Shown here piece after piece: positions 1 to 5,234 of a DNA stretch of 5,234 nt. Origin of the DNA: Sandaracinobacteroides sp031425455. Its GTDB lineage: Bacteria > Pseudomonadota > Alphaproteobacteria > Sphingomonadales > Sphingomonadaceae. The stretch covers positions 1 through 5,234 of the forward strand of contig JANPJJ010000056.1 of assembly GCA_031425455.1 (NCBI GenBank). The letters run 5' to 3'. The notes beneath the pieces are model-generated. The model was not told the origin of the DNA and ran no database searches. It saw only the letters and a list, made by a program, of their open reading frames with translations. The stretch's first letter is position 1. Every line of letters begins with the position of its first letter. Made by a program: the position numbers and the translations under genes.

Positions 1-975
1 GACAGCGAGATGGCGCGCGACCCCTCGATCATCGTGCTGGGCGAGGATGTGGTGGGCGGCGCCGGCACGGCGGGCGGACAGGAGGCGATCGGCGGCATCT
101 GGGGCACGACCGGGGGCCTGTTCGCCCAAGATGGCGCCGACCGGGTGATCGACACGCCGATTTCCGAAAGCGCGATCGTGGGGGCCGCCGCCGGCGCGGC
201 GCTGGCGGGGAAGCGCCCGGTGGCCGAGCTGATGTTCGCCGACTTCATCGGCGTCAGCCTGGACCAGTTGTGGAACCAGATGGCGAAATTCCGCTATATG
301 TTCGGCGGCAAGACGCGTTGCCCGGCGGTGGTGCGGATGATCTATGGCGCGGGCATGAACGCGGCCGCCCAGCACAGCCAGTCGGTCTATGCGATCCTCA
401 CCTCGATGCCGGGGCTGAAGGTGGTGCTGCCGGCGACTCCGGCGGATGCCAAGGGACTGCTGACCGAGGCGCTGCGCGGCGACGATCCCGTCATGTTCTT
501 CGAGCACAAGGCCCTGTACGGCGTGAAGGGCGAGGTGCCCGACGGCGAACATCGCCAGCGCTTCGGGGAGGCTCGGCTGGTGCGGGCCGGCGGCGACGTG
601 ACCATCGTGGCATGCGGCGGCATGGTGCGCTTTGCCGAGAAGGCGGCGGATGCGCTGGCGAAGGACGGGATCGGGGTGGATCTGCTGGACCTGCGCACGA
701 CAAGCCCGATGGACGAGGAAGCGATCCTGGATTCTGTGGAGGCCACCGGGCGCCTGGTGGTGGCGGACGAAAGCCCGCCGCGGTGCAGCCTGGCGGGCGA
801 CATCGCGGCGACGGTTGCGTCCAAGGCGTTCACCAGTCTGAAGGCGCCGCCGCAGATGGTGACGGCGCCGCACTCTCCGGTGCCGTTCGCGCGCGAGCTG
901 GAACGCGCCTGGCTGCCGTCGGCCGGCAATATCGAGGCGGCGGTGCGCGCCACGCTCAGCTTCCCGGGCCGCTGA
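1..975 (+). CDS. 2-oxoacid dehydrogenase E1 component, beta subunit (5' partial)
   Basis: Thiamine-diphosphate-dependent E1 beta subunit. With E1 alpha it decarboxylates a 2-oxoacid and passes the acyl group to the lipoyl arm of E2 in the cytoplasm. The frame is open from base 1, so the true start lies upstream. The ATG at 10 falls inside the usual 'DSEMARDPSIIVLGEDV' stretch, and roughly 20 N-terminal residues are probably missing. Counting from base 1, visible family motifs are GEDV (14-17), TPISE (52-56, Glu56 being the expected cofactor-activating glutamate), the DQLWNQMAKFRYMFGG segment (88-103), QHSQS (124-128) with its conserved His125, and PVMFFEHK near 170. The C-terminal transketolase-like domain follows. 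A Gly-rich insert (19-39) between GEDV and the RVIDTPISE block recalls acetoin dehydrogenase beta subunits (AcoB type), but the substrate is uncertain. The stop lies one base before the E2 start, indicating an operon. The family call is firm and the specificity open. Confidence 0.93.
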   Translation, partial: DSEMARDPSIIVLGEDVVGGAGTAGGQEAIGGIWGTTGGLFAQDGADRVIDTPISESAIVGAAAGAALAGKRPVAELMFADFIGVSLDQLWNQMAKFRYMFGGKTRCPAVVRMIYGAGMNAAAQHSQSVYAILTSMPGLKVVLPATPADAKGLLTEALRGDDPVMFFEHKALYGVKGEVPDGEHRQRFGEARLVRAGGDVTIVACGGMVRFAEKAADALAKDGIGVDLLDLRTTSPMDEEAILDSVEATGRLVVADESPPRCSLAGDIAATVASKAFTSLKAPPQMVTAPHSPVPFARELERAWLPSAGNIEAAVRATLSFPGR

Positions 976-976
976 G

Positions 977-2380
977 ATGGCGGCGCTGAAGGCGTTCACC
1001 ATGCCCAAATGGGGCATCGAAATGGCCGAGGGCACGATCGCGGAATGGATGGTCGCGGAGAATGCGCCGTTCGCGAAGGGCAGCACCATCGCGCTGATCG
1101 AAACCGACAAGATTTCCAACGAAGTGGAGGCCGAAGCCGACGGGCGCTTCGTGCGGATCGTGGCCCAGGTCGGCGAGACGCTGCCGGTGGGCGCGCTGCT
1201 GGCGGTACTGAGCGACGGACGCGAGGCCGAGGCCGGGGAGATCGACGCCCTGGTGGCCGGGTTCAGACCGGCGGATACCGGTTTTGCCGGGGCGGAGAGC
1301 GCGGCAGCGGCGCAGGCAGCGCCTGCCGCAGAGACAGCAGCTGTGGCAGCCATCCCCGACGATGCCCGAATCAGCCCGGCAGCGCGGGAGGCAGCGACGG
1401 CGGCCGGGATCGACATCGCGGGCGTCGAGGGCAGCGGGCGGCACGGGCGGATTTCGGCACAGGATGTGTATCGCGCCCTGCGGGCTCCGGCCACGCCGGC
1501 GCTGGTGGGTGGGCTGCCGAACCCCGAAACCGGGGTGTTCGCGTCCCCCATGGCGCGGCGGCTGGGGGCGCTGCACGATGTGCCGCTTGACGCACTGCAA
1601 GGTTCGGGGCCGCGCGGCCGGGTTTCGAAGGCCGACGTGCTGGCGGCAGTGACGGCGCGGGCACCGACCCCGGTTCCGGTTGCAGCTGCGGCTGTCTTGC
1701 CCACGCCCGGCGCGGCAGGCTTCGAGGACGTGCCGATGTCGTCGATGCGGCGCACCATCGCGCGGCGTCTGACCGAGGCGAAGGCGACGATCCCGCATTT
1801 CTACGTCCGCCGACGCGTCCGTGCCGACCGGCTGCTGGCAGCACGGCTCACAGCCGGGAAGGTCGGCAGCGTCAACGACTGGCTGGTGCGCGCCTGTGCG
1901 CTGGCACTGTTGGAAGTGCCGGCGCTGAACATCCAGGTGCACGACAATGTCATCCGCCGCTTTACCGGCGCCGATATCGCCGTCGCGGTCGCCACCGATC
2001 GCGGGCTCGTCACGCCGATCCTGTTCGGAGCCGACGAGCTTGGCGTCGCCGAGATCGCCGCCCGCATGGCCGACCTTGCCCAGCGCGCCCGCACGGGAAA
2101 GTTGAAGACCGAGGCGTTCAGCGGCGGCAGCTTCAGCCTCTCCAACTTGGGCGGCTTCGGAGTCGAACAGTTCGACGCGATCATCAACCCGCCGCAGGGG
2201 GCGATCCTGGCGGTGGGCGCGGCCCGCCCCGAGCCGATCGACGACGACGGCGCGATCCGAATCGTGCCGGTCCTCCACCTGTCGCTGTCGTGCGACCACC
2301 GCGCCATCGACGGCGCGGATGCGGGGCGGTTCATGGCAGCACTGGCTCGGCTGATCGAGGCGCCCGCGCTTCTGGGGTGA
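977..2380 (+). CDS. Dihydrolipoamide acyltransferase (E2) with two subunit-binding domains
   Basis: E2 core of a 2-oxoacid dehydrogenase complex. It takes the acyl group from E1 on a swinging lipoyl arm and transfers it to CoA. Domains in the 467 residues are: lipoyl domain about 4-80, with the lipoylation lysine K45 in ETDKIS; an Ala-rich linker (105-127); a first peripheral-subunit-binding domain at 130-168 (ISPAAR, GSGRHGRIS, DV); a second at 188-225 (ASPMARR, GSGPRGRVS, DV); a Pro/Ala linker (227-247); and the catalytic acyltransferase domain 248-467. The catalytic domain carries DIAVAVATDRGLVTPIL (333-349), SFSLSNLGGFG (385-395) and the active-site CDHRAIDG with His441 and Asp445. The start follows the E1 beta stop by one base and lacks a clear Shine-Dalgarno, so coupled translation is likely. 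Most E2 proteins have a single subunit-binding domain, so the pair is unusual. No E3 gene follows. The acyl specificity (acetyl or branched) cannot be decided. Confidence 0.95.
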   Translation: MAALKAFTMPKWGIEMAEGTIAEWMVAENAPFAKGSTIALIETDKISNEVEAEADGRFVRIVAQVGETLPVGALLAVLSDGREAEAGEIDALVAGFRPADTGFAGAESAAAAQAAPAAETAAVAAIPDDARISPAAREAATAAGIDIAGVEGSGRHGRISAQDVYRALRAPATPALVGGLPNPETGVFASPMARRLGALHDVPLDALQGSGPRGRVSKADVLAAVTARAPTPVPVAAAAVLPTPGAAGFEDVPMSSMRRTIARRLTEAKATIPHFYVRRRVRADRLLAARLTAGKVGSVNDWLVRACALALLEVPALNIQVHDNVIRRFTGADIAVAVATDRGLVTPILFGADELGVAEIAARMADLAQRARTGKLKTEAFSGGSFSLSNLGGFGVEQFDAIINPPQGAILAVGAARPEPIDDDGAIRIVPVLHLSLSCDHRAIDGADAGRFMAALARLIEAPALLG

Positions 2381-2384
2381 GCGA

Positions 2385-2421
2385 GCCCCTGATTACAAGC
2401 ATCACTGTAACTTCAGGAGGT
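2385..2421. terminator. Candidate bidirectional terminator hairpin
   Basis: This is the only notable structure in the 50 bases between the converging stops of E2 and the small ABM-like gene. The arm at 2385-2397 (GCCCCTGATTACA) pairs with 2406-2421 (TGTAACTTCAGGAGGT) around an 8-base loop. The pairing has a 2-base bulge (CT, 2411-2412), a single bulged A (2418) and a closing G-T pair. No T-run follows on either strand, so intrinsic termination is not certain, but the position favours a shared terminator for both operons. Confidence 0.5.
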
Positions 2422-2430
2422 GGGCCGGCG

Positions 2431-2727
2431 TCAGGAATGGCTCCGGTAGAACTCCAGCTTCATCTCCTCGGCCAGGCAGTCCAGGATCGGCGGTACCAGC
2501 CGGTCGTGGAAGTCGACATGCATGTGCGCTTCGTAGGCGTCCTCGTCGCGGAAGGTCGCGATGCACAGGAACAGGTCGGGGTCGTCGTTCGACTGGAACA
2601 GCTCATAGACCAGCACATCGGGCTCGCGCTCGTGGACCAGGCGCTTCAGCTCCACCTGCAACGCGATCAGCTCGTCGCGCTTTTCGGGGCGGGTGCGAAG
2701 CTGCGCCACGAAACTCTTTGCCGTCAT
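2431..2727 (-). CDS. ABM-like dimeric alpha/beta-barrel protein (second copy)
   Basis: A 98-residue cytoplasmic protein with the look of the antibiotic biosynthesis monooxygenase (ABM, YgiN-like) family: small ferredoxin-fold subunits that dimerise and often oxidise quinols or aromatic polyketides without metal or flavin. Visible landmarks are SFVAQLR (5-11), REP (34-36), the LFLCIATFRDED strand region (52-63), EAHMH (66-70) with His68, His74, and LDC (82-84). The start at 2727 is chosen because MTAKSF matches the family N-terminus, a GGGAG sits 7 bases upstream, and the ATG overlaps the ligase stop as ATGA (2727-2724). The longer in-frame extension inside the ligase gene looks non-coding. 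It is a distant paralogue of the gene at 4373-4669: 27 identical residues over about 95 by hand alignment. Its substrate is unknown, and non-oxidative roles occur in this fold. Confidence 0.83.
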   Translation of the reverse strand: MTAKSFVAQLRTRPEKRDELIALQVELKRLVHEREPDVLVYELFQSNDDPDLFLCIATFRDEDAYEAHMHVDFHDRLVPPILDCLAEEMKLEFYRSHS

Positions 2728-4376
2728 TCGGGCTCTCCCAGGTCGAGTTCGTCCATCAATTGACGGCGCAGCCGGAACTTCTGGATCTTTGAGGTGGACA
2801 TCGGCCACTCGCCGACAAAGCGAACGTGGCGCGGCAGCTTGAAGTTGGCGAGGGTCCCTCGGCAATGCGCGATCAGCGCGGCCTCGTCGGTTTCGGCACC
2901 CGCGACGCACTCGATGAAGGCGGCCGGCACCTCGACATAGCGGGCGTCGGGCAGGCCCACCACCTGCGCCAGCTTCACTGCGGGATGCGATTGCAGCACC
3001 GCCTCGATTTCGGCTGCGGCCACATTCTCGCCGCCCACCTTCAGCATGTCCTTGGTGCGGCCGTGGAACATGATCTGCCCCTCGGTGTCGAACGATCCGA
3101 TGTCGCCGGTGTGGAACCAGCCGCCACGAAGCACCTCGGCGGTCTTATCCGGCGCGTTGTAATAGCCCGCCAGCATGTTCGGCCCGCGCGCCACGATCTC
3201 GCCCCGCTCTCCGGTGCCGACATCCCGACCGCTTTCGATGTCGACGATGCGCACCTCCCACTCGTCGAGCGGCACACCCAGGCGCCCGGTGCGCTGTTCC
3301 GCCCTGTCGTCGATCCGGCTTGTGCAGATGGTGCCCGCGCCCTCGGTCAGCCCATAGGTGCCGACCTGCACCGTATGCGGCATCGCCTTCATGACGGCGT
3401 CCTTGATCCAGGCCGGCTGCACTGCGAAGTTCGAGTTCATCAGCCGCAGCCGCGACAGGTCGGTCGCCGCGAAATCGGGGTGGGTGATGAGGTCCTGCAT
3501 GATGGTGACGAAGCTGGGGTAGGCGACCGTCGCCCCCTCGCGCCCCAGCATGCCGAGCGCAGTGGCGGGATCGAAGAAGGGAACGGTGAGATAGGCGCCG
3601 CCCGCGTCCAGCACCATCACCATCGGGAGGATCCCGGCGATGTGGAAGATGGGGAGCGGCGACCAGACCCGGTCGGCCGCCGTGATCCGGTAACGTTGCC
3701 CCAGGTTGCGGCTGTTGCAGACGATGGCGCGGTGCCGGATCAGCGCGCCCTTTGGATTGGCAGTGGTGCCCGAGGTGTAGAGCACCAGCCCGATATCCGA
3801 ACCGGCGACGGCATCGATCCGGGCATCGACCGCAGCTTCGGGGACGTCAGCCCCCAGCTCGCGAGCGTGGGCCAGCCCGACCAGCCCGGGGGGACACGGC
3901 GCATCGAGGCAGACGATGCGGCGCAGGCGCGGCGCTTCGGGCAGATCGAGCGCCAGCGGGTCGACTGCCCGCCCAAGCGACGGCAGCGCGGCGCGCAGCC
4001 GCTCGGCGAAATCCAGTGTGTCGGCGACGCGGCCGGTGGTGACCAGAGTCGACAGATCGGAGTCGCGGATCAGGAAGGCGAGTTCGGGCGCCTGGTAGCG
4101 CGCGTTGACCGGCACCGCGACCGCGCCCGCCATCGCCGCGCCGAACAGCGCCGCCACGAATTCGGGCCGGGTGGAAAGCAGGATGCCGACATGATCGCCC
4201 GGCGCCACCCCCATGGCAATGAAGGTTTTCGCCCAGGCGCGGGCGGCGGCGTTCAGCTGCCCATGCGTTTGCCGGCTGTCGGGAAAGACCAGCGCGTCTG
4301 CGTGCGGGCTCGAGGCGGCCGTGGCCCGCAACATCGCGCCCAGCGTTTCGGGTGCAATGGTTTCGGCCGGGGTCAT
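2724..4376 (-). CDS. Class I adenylate-forming acyl-CoA synthetase
   Basis: AMP-dependent synthetase/ligase of 550 residues, the usual length for acyl- or aryl-CoA ligases. It activates a carboxylic acid with ATP to an acyl-adenylate and then forms the CoA thioester. Ordered motifs are: phosphate loop YTSGTTANPKG (200-210), PIFHIAG (242-248), GTYGLTEGAG (339-348), FHTGDIG (421-427) with the ribose-binding Asp425, hinge and CoA region GRTKDMLKVGGENV (439-452), and the C-terminal lysine motif PMSTSKIQKFRLR (525-537) with Lys530 as the likely adenylation lysine. In that motif the usual TGK is TSK. There is no signal peptide or membrane segment. The ATG overlaps the stop of the upstream ABM-like gene as ATGA (4376-4373), has no good Shine-Dalgarno, and is probably translated by coupling. 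The stop likewise overlaps the next gene. The overall style resembles FadD/CaiC-like ligases, but the acid substrate is not readable from sequence. Confidence 0.94.
   Translation of the reverse strand: MTPAETIAPETLGAMLRATAASSPHADALVFPDSRQTHGQLNAAARAWAKTFIAMGVAPGDHVGILLSTRPEFVAALFGAAMAGAVAVPVNARYQAPELAFLIRDSDLSTLVTTGRVADTLDFAERLRAALPSLGRAVDPLALDLPEAPRLRRIVCLDAPCPPGLVGLAHARELGADVPEAAVDARIDAVAGSDIGLVLYTSGTTANPKGALIRHRAIVCNSRNLGQRYRITAADRVWSPLPIFHIAGILPMVMVLDAGGAYLTVPFFDPATALGMLGREGATVAYPSFVTIMQDLITHPDFAATDLSRLRLMNSNFAVQPAWIKDAVMKAMPHTVQVGTYGLTEGAGTICTSRIDDRAEQRTGRLGVPLDEWEVRIVDIESGRDVGTGERGEIVARGPNMLAGYYNAPDKTAEVLRGGWFHTGDIGSFDTEGQIMFHGRTKDMLKVGGENVAAAEIEAVLQSHPAVKLAQVVGLPDARYVEVPAAFIECVAGAETDEAALIAHCRGTLANFKLPRHVRFVGEWPMSTSKIQKFRLRRQLMDELDLGEPE
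2735..2739 (-). promoter_or_regulatory. Ribosome binding site for the second ABM-like gene
   Basis: GGGAG on the minus strand, 7 bases before the ATG at 2727 and inside the last codons of the ligase gene. It supports this start over upstream in-frame starts and gives the gene its own initiation signal in addition to the ATGA overlap. Confidence 0.65.
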
Positions 4377-4669
4377 TCGGCCGGCGTCAGGTCGAGCAGC
4401 AGCTCGCGCGAGTAGCTGCCGTCCATGCAGTCCAGCATCTTCGCGATGATCGGCTTGCCATGCTCGGTTTCCATATGGGCCTTGTCGGCTGCCTCGTCGA
4501 CGAAGCTCTCGTAGACGGCGAACATGCCGGGTTCCTCCAGGCGGAAGAATTTGAAGGCAAGCGTGCCCGGCTCCCGGTCCACCAGGCTCTCCATCTCCCG
4601 GGCGAGCGCAACGAACGCCGCCTCTTGGCTCGACTTGATGCGGAACCGCGACAGGAAACTATAAGCCAT
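4373..4669 (-). CDS. ABM-like dimeric alpha/beta-barrel protein (first copy, operon leader)
   Basis: A 98-residue small protein of the antibiotic biosynthesis monooxygenase-like fold, and the first gene of the minus-strand operon. Landmarks are MAYSFLSRFRIK (1-12, the first beta strand), REP (32-34), the GMFAVYESFVDE segment (48-59), KAHM (63-66) with His65, His70, and LDC (79-81). The FAVYESF ... H arrangement fits the YgiN/LsrG-type pattern, where the segment ends in a conserved histidine. The ATG at 4669 has a GGGAG 9 bases upstream. The gene ends in an ATGA overlap with the ligase start. It has the same length as its paralogue downstream of the ligase and shares the REP, F-DE, AHM and LDC positions, so the two could form homodimers or a heterodimer. 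An oxidative role on an aromatic or quinol-like compound is the family expectation, not shown here. Confidence 0.85.
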   Translation of the reverse strand: MAYSFLSRFRIKSSQEAAFVALAREMESLVDREPGTLAFKFFRLEEPGMFAVYESFVDEAADKAHMETEHGKPIIAKMLDCMDGSYSRELLLDLTPAE

Positions 4670-4678
4670 TTCGTCTCA

Positions 4679-4683
4679 CTCCC
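4679..4683 (-). promoter_or_regulatory. Ribosome binding site for the operon leader gene
   Basis: GGGAG on the minus strand with a 9-base spacer to the ATG at 4669. It supports the chosen start of the first ABM-like gene. Confidence 0.7.
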
Positions 4684-4700
4684 GGGTCTCGGCCGACCGT

Positions 4701-4710
4701 TCCTGCAGGA
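4701..4710. repeat. Perfect 10-bp palindrome TCCTGCAGGA
   Basis: A perfect inverted repeat without a spacer, centred 37 bases upstream of the first ABM-like gene start. It does not extend further on either side. It could be part of an operator or may be chance in GC-rich DNA. Confidence 0.3.
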
Positions 4711-4740
4711 CATGGCACAGCGCCCACGCCGGCTGCAATC

Positions 4741-4759
4741 AAAACAAGCATGCCTGATT
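4741..4759 (+). repeat. Direct repeat copy 1, candidate operator
   Basis: AAAACAAGCATGCCTGATT. It matches the copy at 4842-4860 at 16 of 19 positions and in the same orientation. Its core CAAGCATGCCTG is nearly self-complementary (10 of 12), and AATCA (4737-4741) mirrors TGATT (4755-4759). It lies 71 bases upstream of the ABM-like operon start, a usual place for a regulator site. The regulator is not in the window. Confidence 0.55.
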
Positions 4760-4841
4760 TTTCGATCCCCTCGGAGGCTGCCCATCCCCTTGCTGCACTG
4801 CGGAACAATGCTGCTGTTTCCTTTCGGCTACGCTCACAGAA

Positions 4842-4860
4842 AAAACAAACATGCACGATT
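4842..4860 (+). repeat. Direct repeat copy 2, candidate operator
   Basis: AAAACAAACATGCACGATT, the second copy, offset 101 bp from the first. Differences are limited to one base before CATGC and two after it. This copy has much weaker dyad symmetry than copy 1. It ends 80 bases upstream of the receptor start, mirroring the distance of copy 1 to the other operon. Confidence 0.55.
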
Positions 4861-4925
4861 GCTTTACGCCGGACTGTCGGGCTAGGGCTGGCTGGTGAGC
4901 GGGCCGAAAGAGCCGACCGCATTCT

Positions 4926-4934
4926 GGAGGAGGG
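4926..4934 (+). promoter_or_regulatory. Ribosome binding site for the receptor gene
   Basis: GGAGGAGGG ends 6 bases before the ATG at 4941. It is a strong purine-rich Shine-Dalgarno that fixes this start over the in-frame GTG at 4947. Confidence 0.8.
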
Positions 4935-4940
4935 AAGCTG

Positions 4941-5234
4941 ATGATCGTGTCCCCACGCACCCCGGCCGCTTGGCGCCTGACGGCGGCCGCCGTTCCGCTG
5001 GCGCTGGCGCTCACCGCGCCGGTGCTGGCGCAGAGCGAGGCCGCCCCCGTCGCCGACGCTGCCGAATCCGGCGGGCTGGAGGATATTCTGGTTACCGCCA
5101 CCCGGCGCGAAACCGGGCTGCAAACCACCCCGATCGCGGTGTCCGCCATCGACCAGTCCCTGATCCGCCAGTCGTCCCCTCGCGACATCGGCGATCTCGC
5201 CGTGTTCGTGCCGAACTTCTCGGCTGCCACCATC
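4941..5234 (+). CDS. TonB-dependent outer-membrane receptor (N-terminal part)
   Basis: The first 98 codons of a receptor that continues beyond the window; the whole family is usually 700 or more residues. Residues 1-30 form a signal peptide: Arg6 and Arg12, a hydrophobic core rich in Ala and Leu (13-26), and a likely cleavage after VLA (28-30) before Gln31. A short acidic, Ala-rich linker follows, then the TonB box region LEDILVTATRR (46-56). The start of the plug domain follows (TPIAVSAIDQSLIRQ, 63-77; DIGDLAVFVPNFSAAT, 82-97). This pattern is typical of the large TonB receptor families of sphingomonads, which take up siderophores, sugars, aromatics or other large substrates using proton-motive force through TonB-ExbBD. 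The ligand cannot be predicted from this part. Divergent placement next to the ABM/ligase operon suggests uptake of its substrate, which is inference. Confidence 0.9.
   Translation, partial: MIVSPRTPAAWRLTAAAVPLALALTAPVLAQSEAAPVADAAESGGLEDILVTATRRETGLQTTPIAVSAIDQSLIRQSSPRDIGDLAVFVPNFSAATI

Larger units (their letters stand above)
4670..4940. promoter_or_regulatory. Divergent control region between the ABM/ligase operon and the receptor gene
   Basis: These 271 bases separate two divergent starts and must hold promoters for both directions. The middle part (about 4737-4865) is clearly more AT-rich than the surroundings, with a T5 run at 4758-4762 and an A6 run at 4840-4845. It contains a 19-bp direct repeat in two copies and a short palindrome. 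I found no convincing -35/-10 pair for either direction by eye. No RNA gene or credible small protein was seen here. Confidence 0.7.

Noticed and set aside
956..2299. 447-codon open frame on the minus strand opposite E2
   Set aside because: Arg/His/Gly-rich translation without recognisable domains, lying opposite a gene with complete E2 motifs. A common by-product of high-GC third codon positions.
2395..2407. ACAAGCATCACTG, matching 11 of 13 bases of direct-repeat copy 1
   Set aside because: It lies in the hairpin between convergent genes, where no promoter is expected, and lacks the AAA and GATT flanks. Probably chance.
2728..2910. N-terminal extension of the second ABM-like gene into the ligase gene
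   Set aside because: The extension is Arg-rich and unlike the family. The ATG at 2727 has a Shine-Dalgarno, the right family length and an ATGA overlap.
2826..4415. 529-codon open frame on the plus strand opposite the ligase
   Set aside because: Low-complexity translation lacking family motifs, while the opposite strand carries all adenylation motifs in order.
4859..4887. TTGCTT, 17 bases, CTAGGG as a receptor promoter
   Set aside because: The -35 matches only three of six consensus bases and the -10 is poor. Not strong enough to annotate.
4750..4941. 63-codon open frame in the divergent control region, ending at the receptor start
   Set aside because: No Shine-Dalgarno and no recognisable features. 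It begins inside direct-repeat copy 1 and covers copy 2, so it is better explained as regulatory DNA.

Overview
The window is GC-rich throughout, apart from one AT-richer gene-free stretch near the right end. It reads as chromosomal DNA of a Gram-negative proteobacterium. The start of a TonB-dependent outer-membrane receptor, with a DILVTATRR-type TonB box followed by a TPIAVSAI plug start, and the general protein style suggest an alphaproteobacterium, most likely Sphingomonadales. That placement is inferred from sequence style, not from a marker gene.

Left block (1-2380, + strand): two tightly joined genes of a 2-oxoacid dehydrogenase complex. They are the E1 beta subunit (5' end outside the window) and the lipoyl-bearing E2 acyltransferase, separated by one base. 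E1 alpha is probably just upstream. No E3 gene follows, because E2 is succeeded at once by convergent genes. A Gly-rich insert after GEDV in E1 beta resembles acetoin-dehydrogenase-type E1 beta, but the substrate cannot be read from the sequence. E2 is unusual in having two peripheral-subunit-binding domains.

Junction (2381-2430): a bulged inverted repeat between the convergent stop codons is a plausible bidirectional terminator.

Middle block (4669 down to 2431, - strand): a compact three-gene operon. A 98-residue dimeric alpha/beta-barrel (antibiotic biosynthesis monooxygenase, ABM-like) protein is followed by a 550-residue class I adenylate-forming acyl-CoA synthetase and then by a second 98-residue ABM-like protein. 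Both junctions are ATGA stop/start overlaps, so the three products are probably made in a coupled way. The two small proteins are distant paralogues.

Right block (4670-5234): a 271-bp divergent control region, followed by the first 98 codons of a TonB-dependent receptor on the + strand. The control region holds two copies of a 19-bp direct repeat (16 of 19 identical). Each lies about 70-80 bp upstream of one of the divergent genes, which makes them good candidates for a shared operator.

Taken together, the layout suggests a small catabolic locus: the receptor imports a substrate, the ligase makes a CoA thioester, the ABM-like proteins oxidise or otherwise transform an intermediate, and the dehydrogenase complex converts a 2-oxoacid to an acyl-CoA. 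This joint role is inference from gene order. No substrate is identified and no experimental link is claimed.
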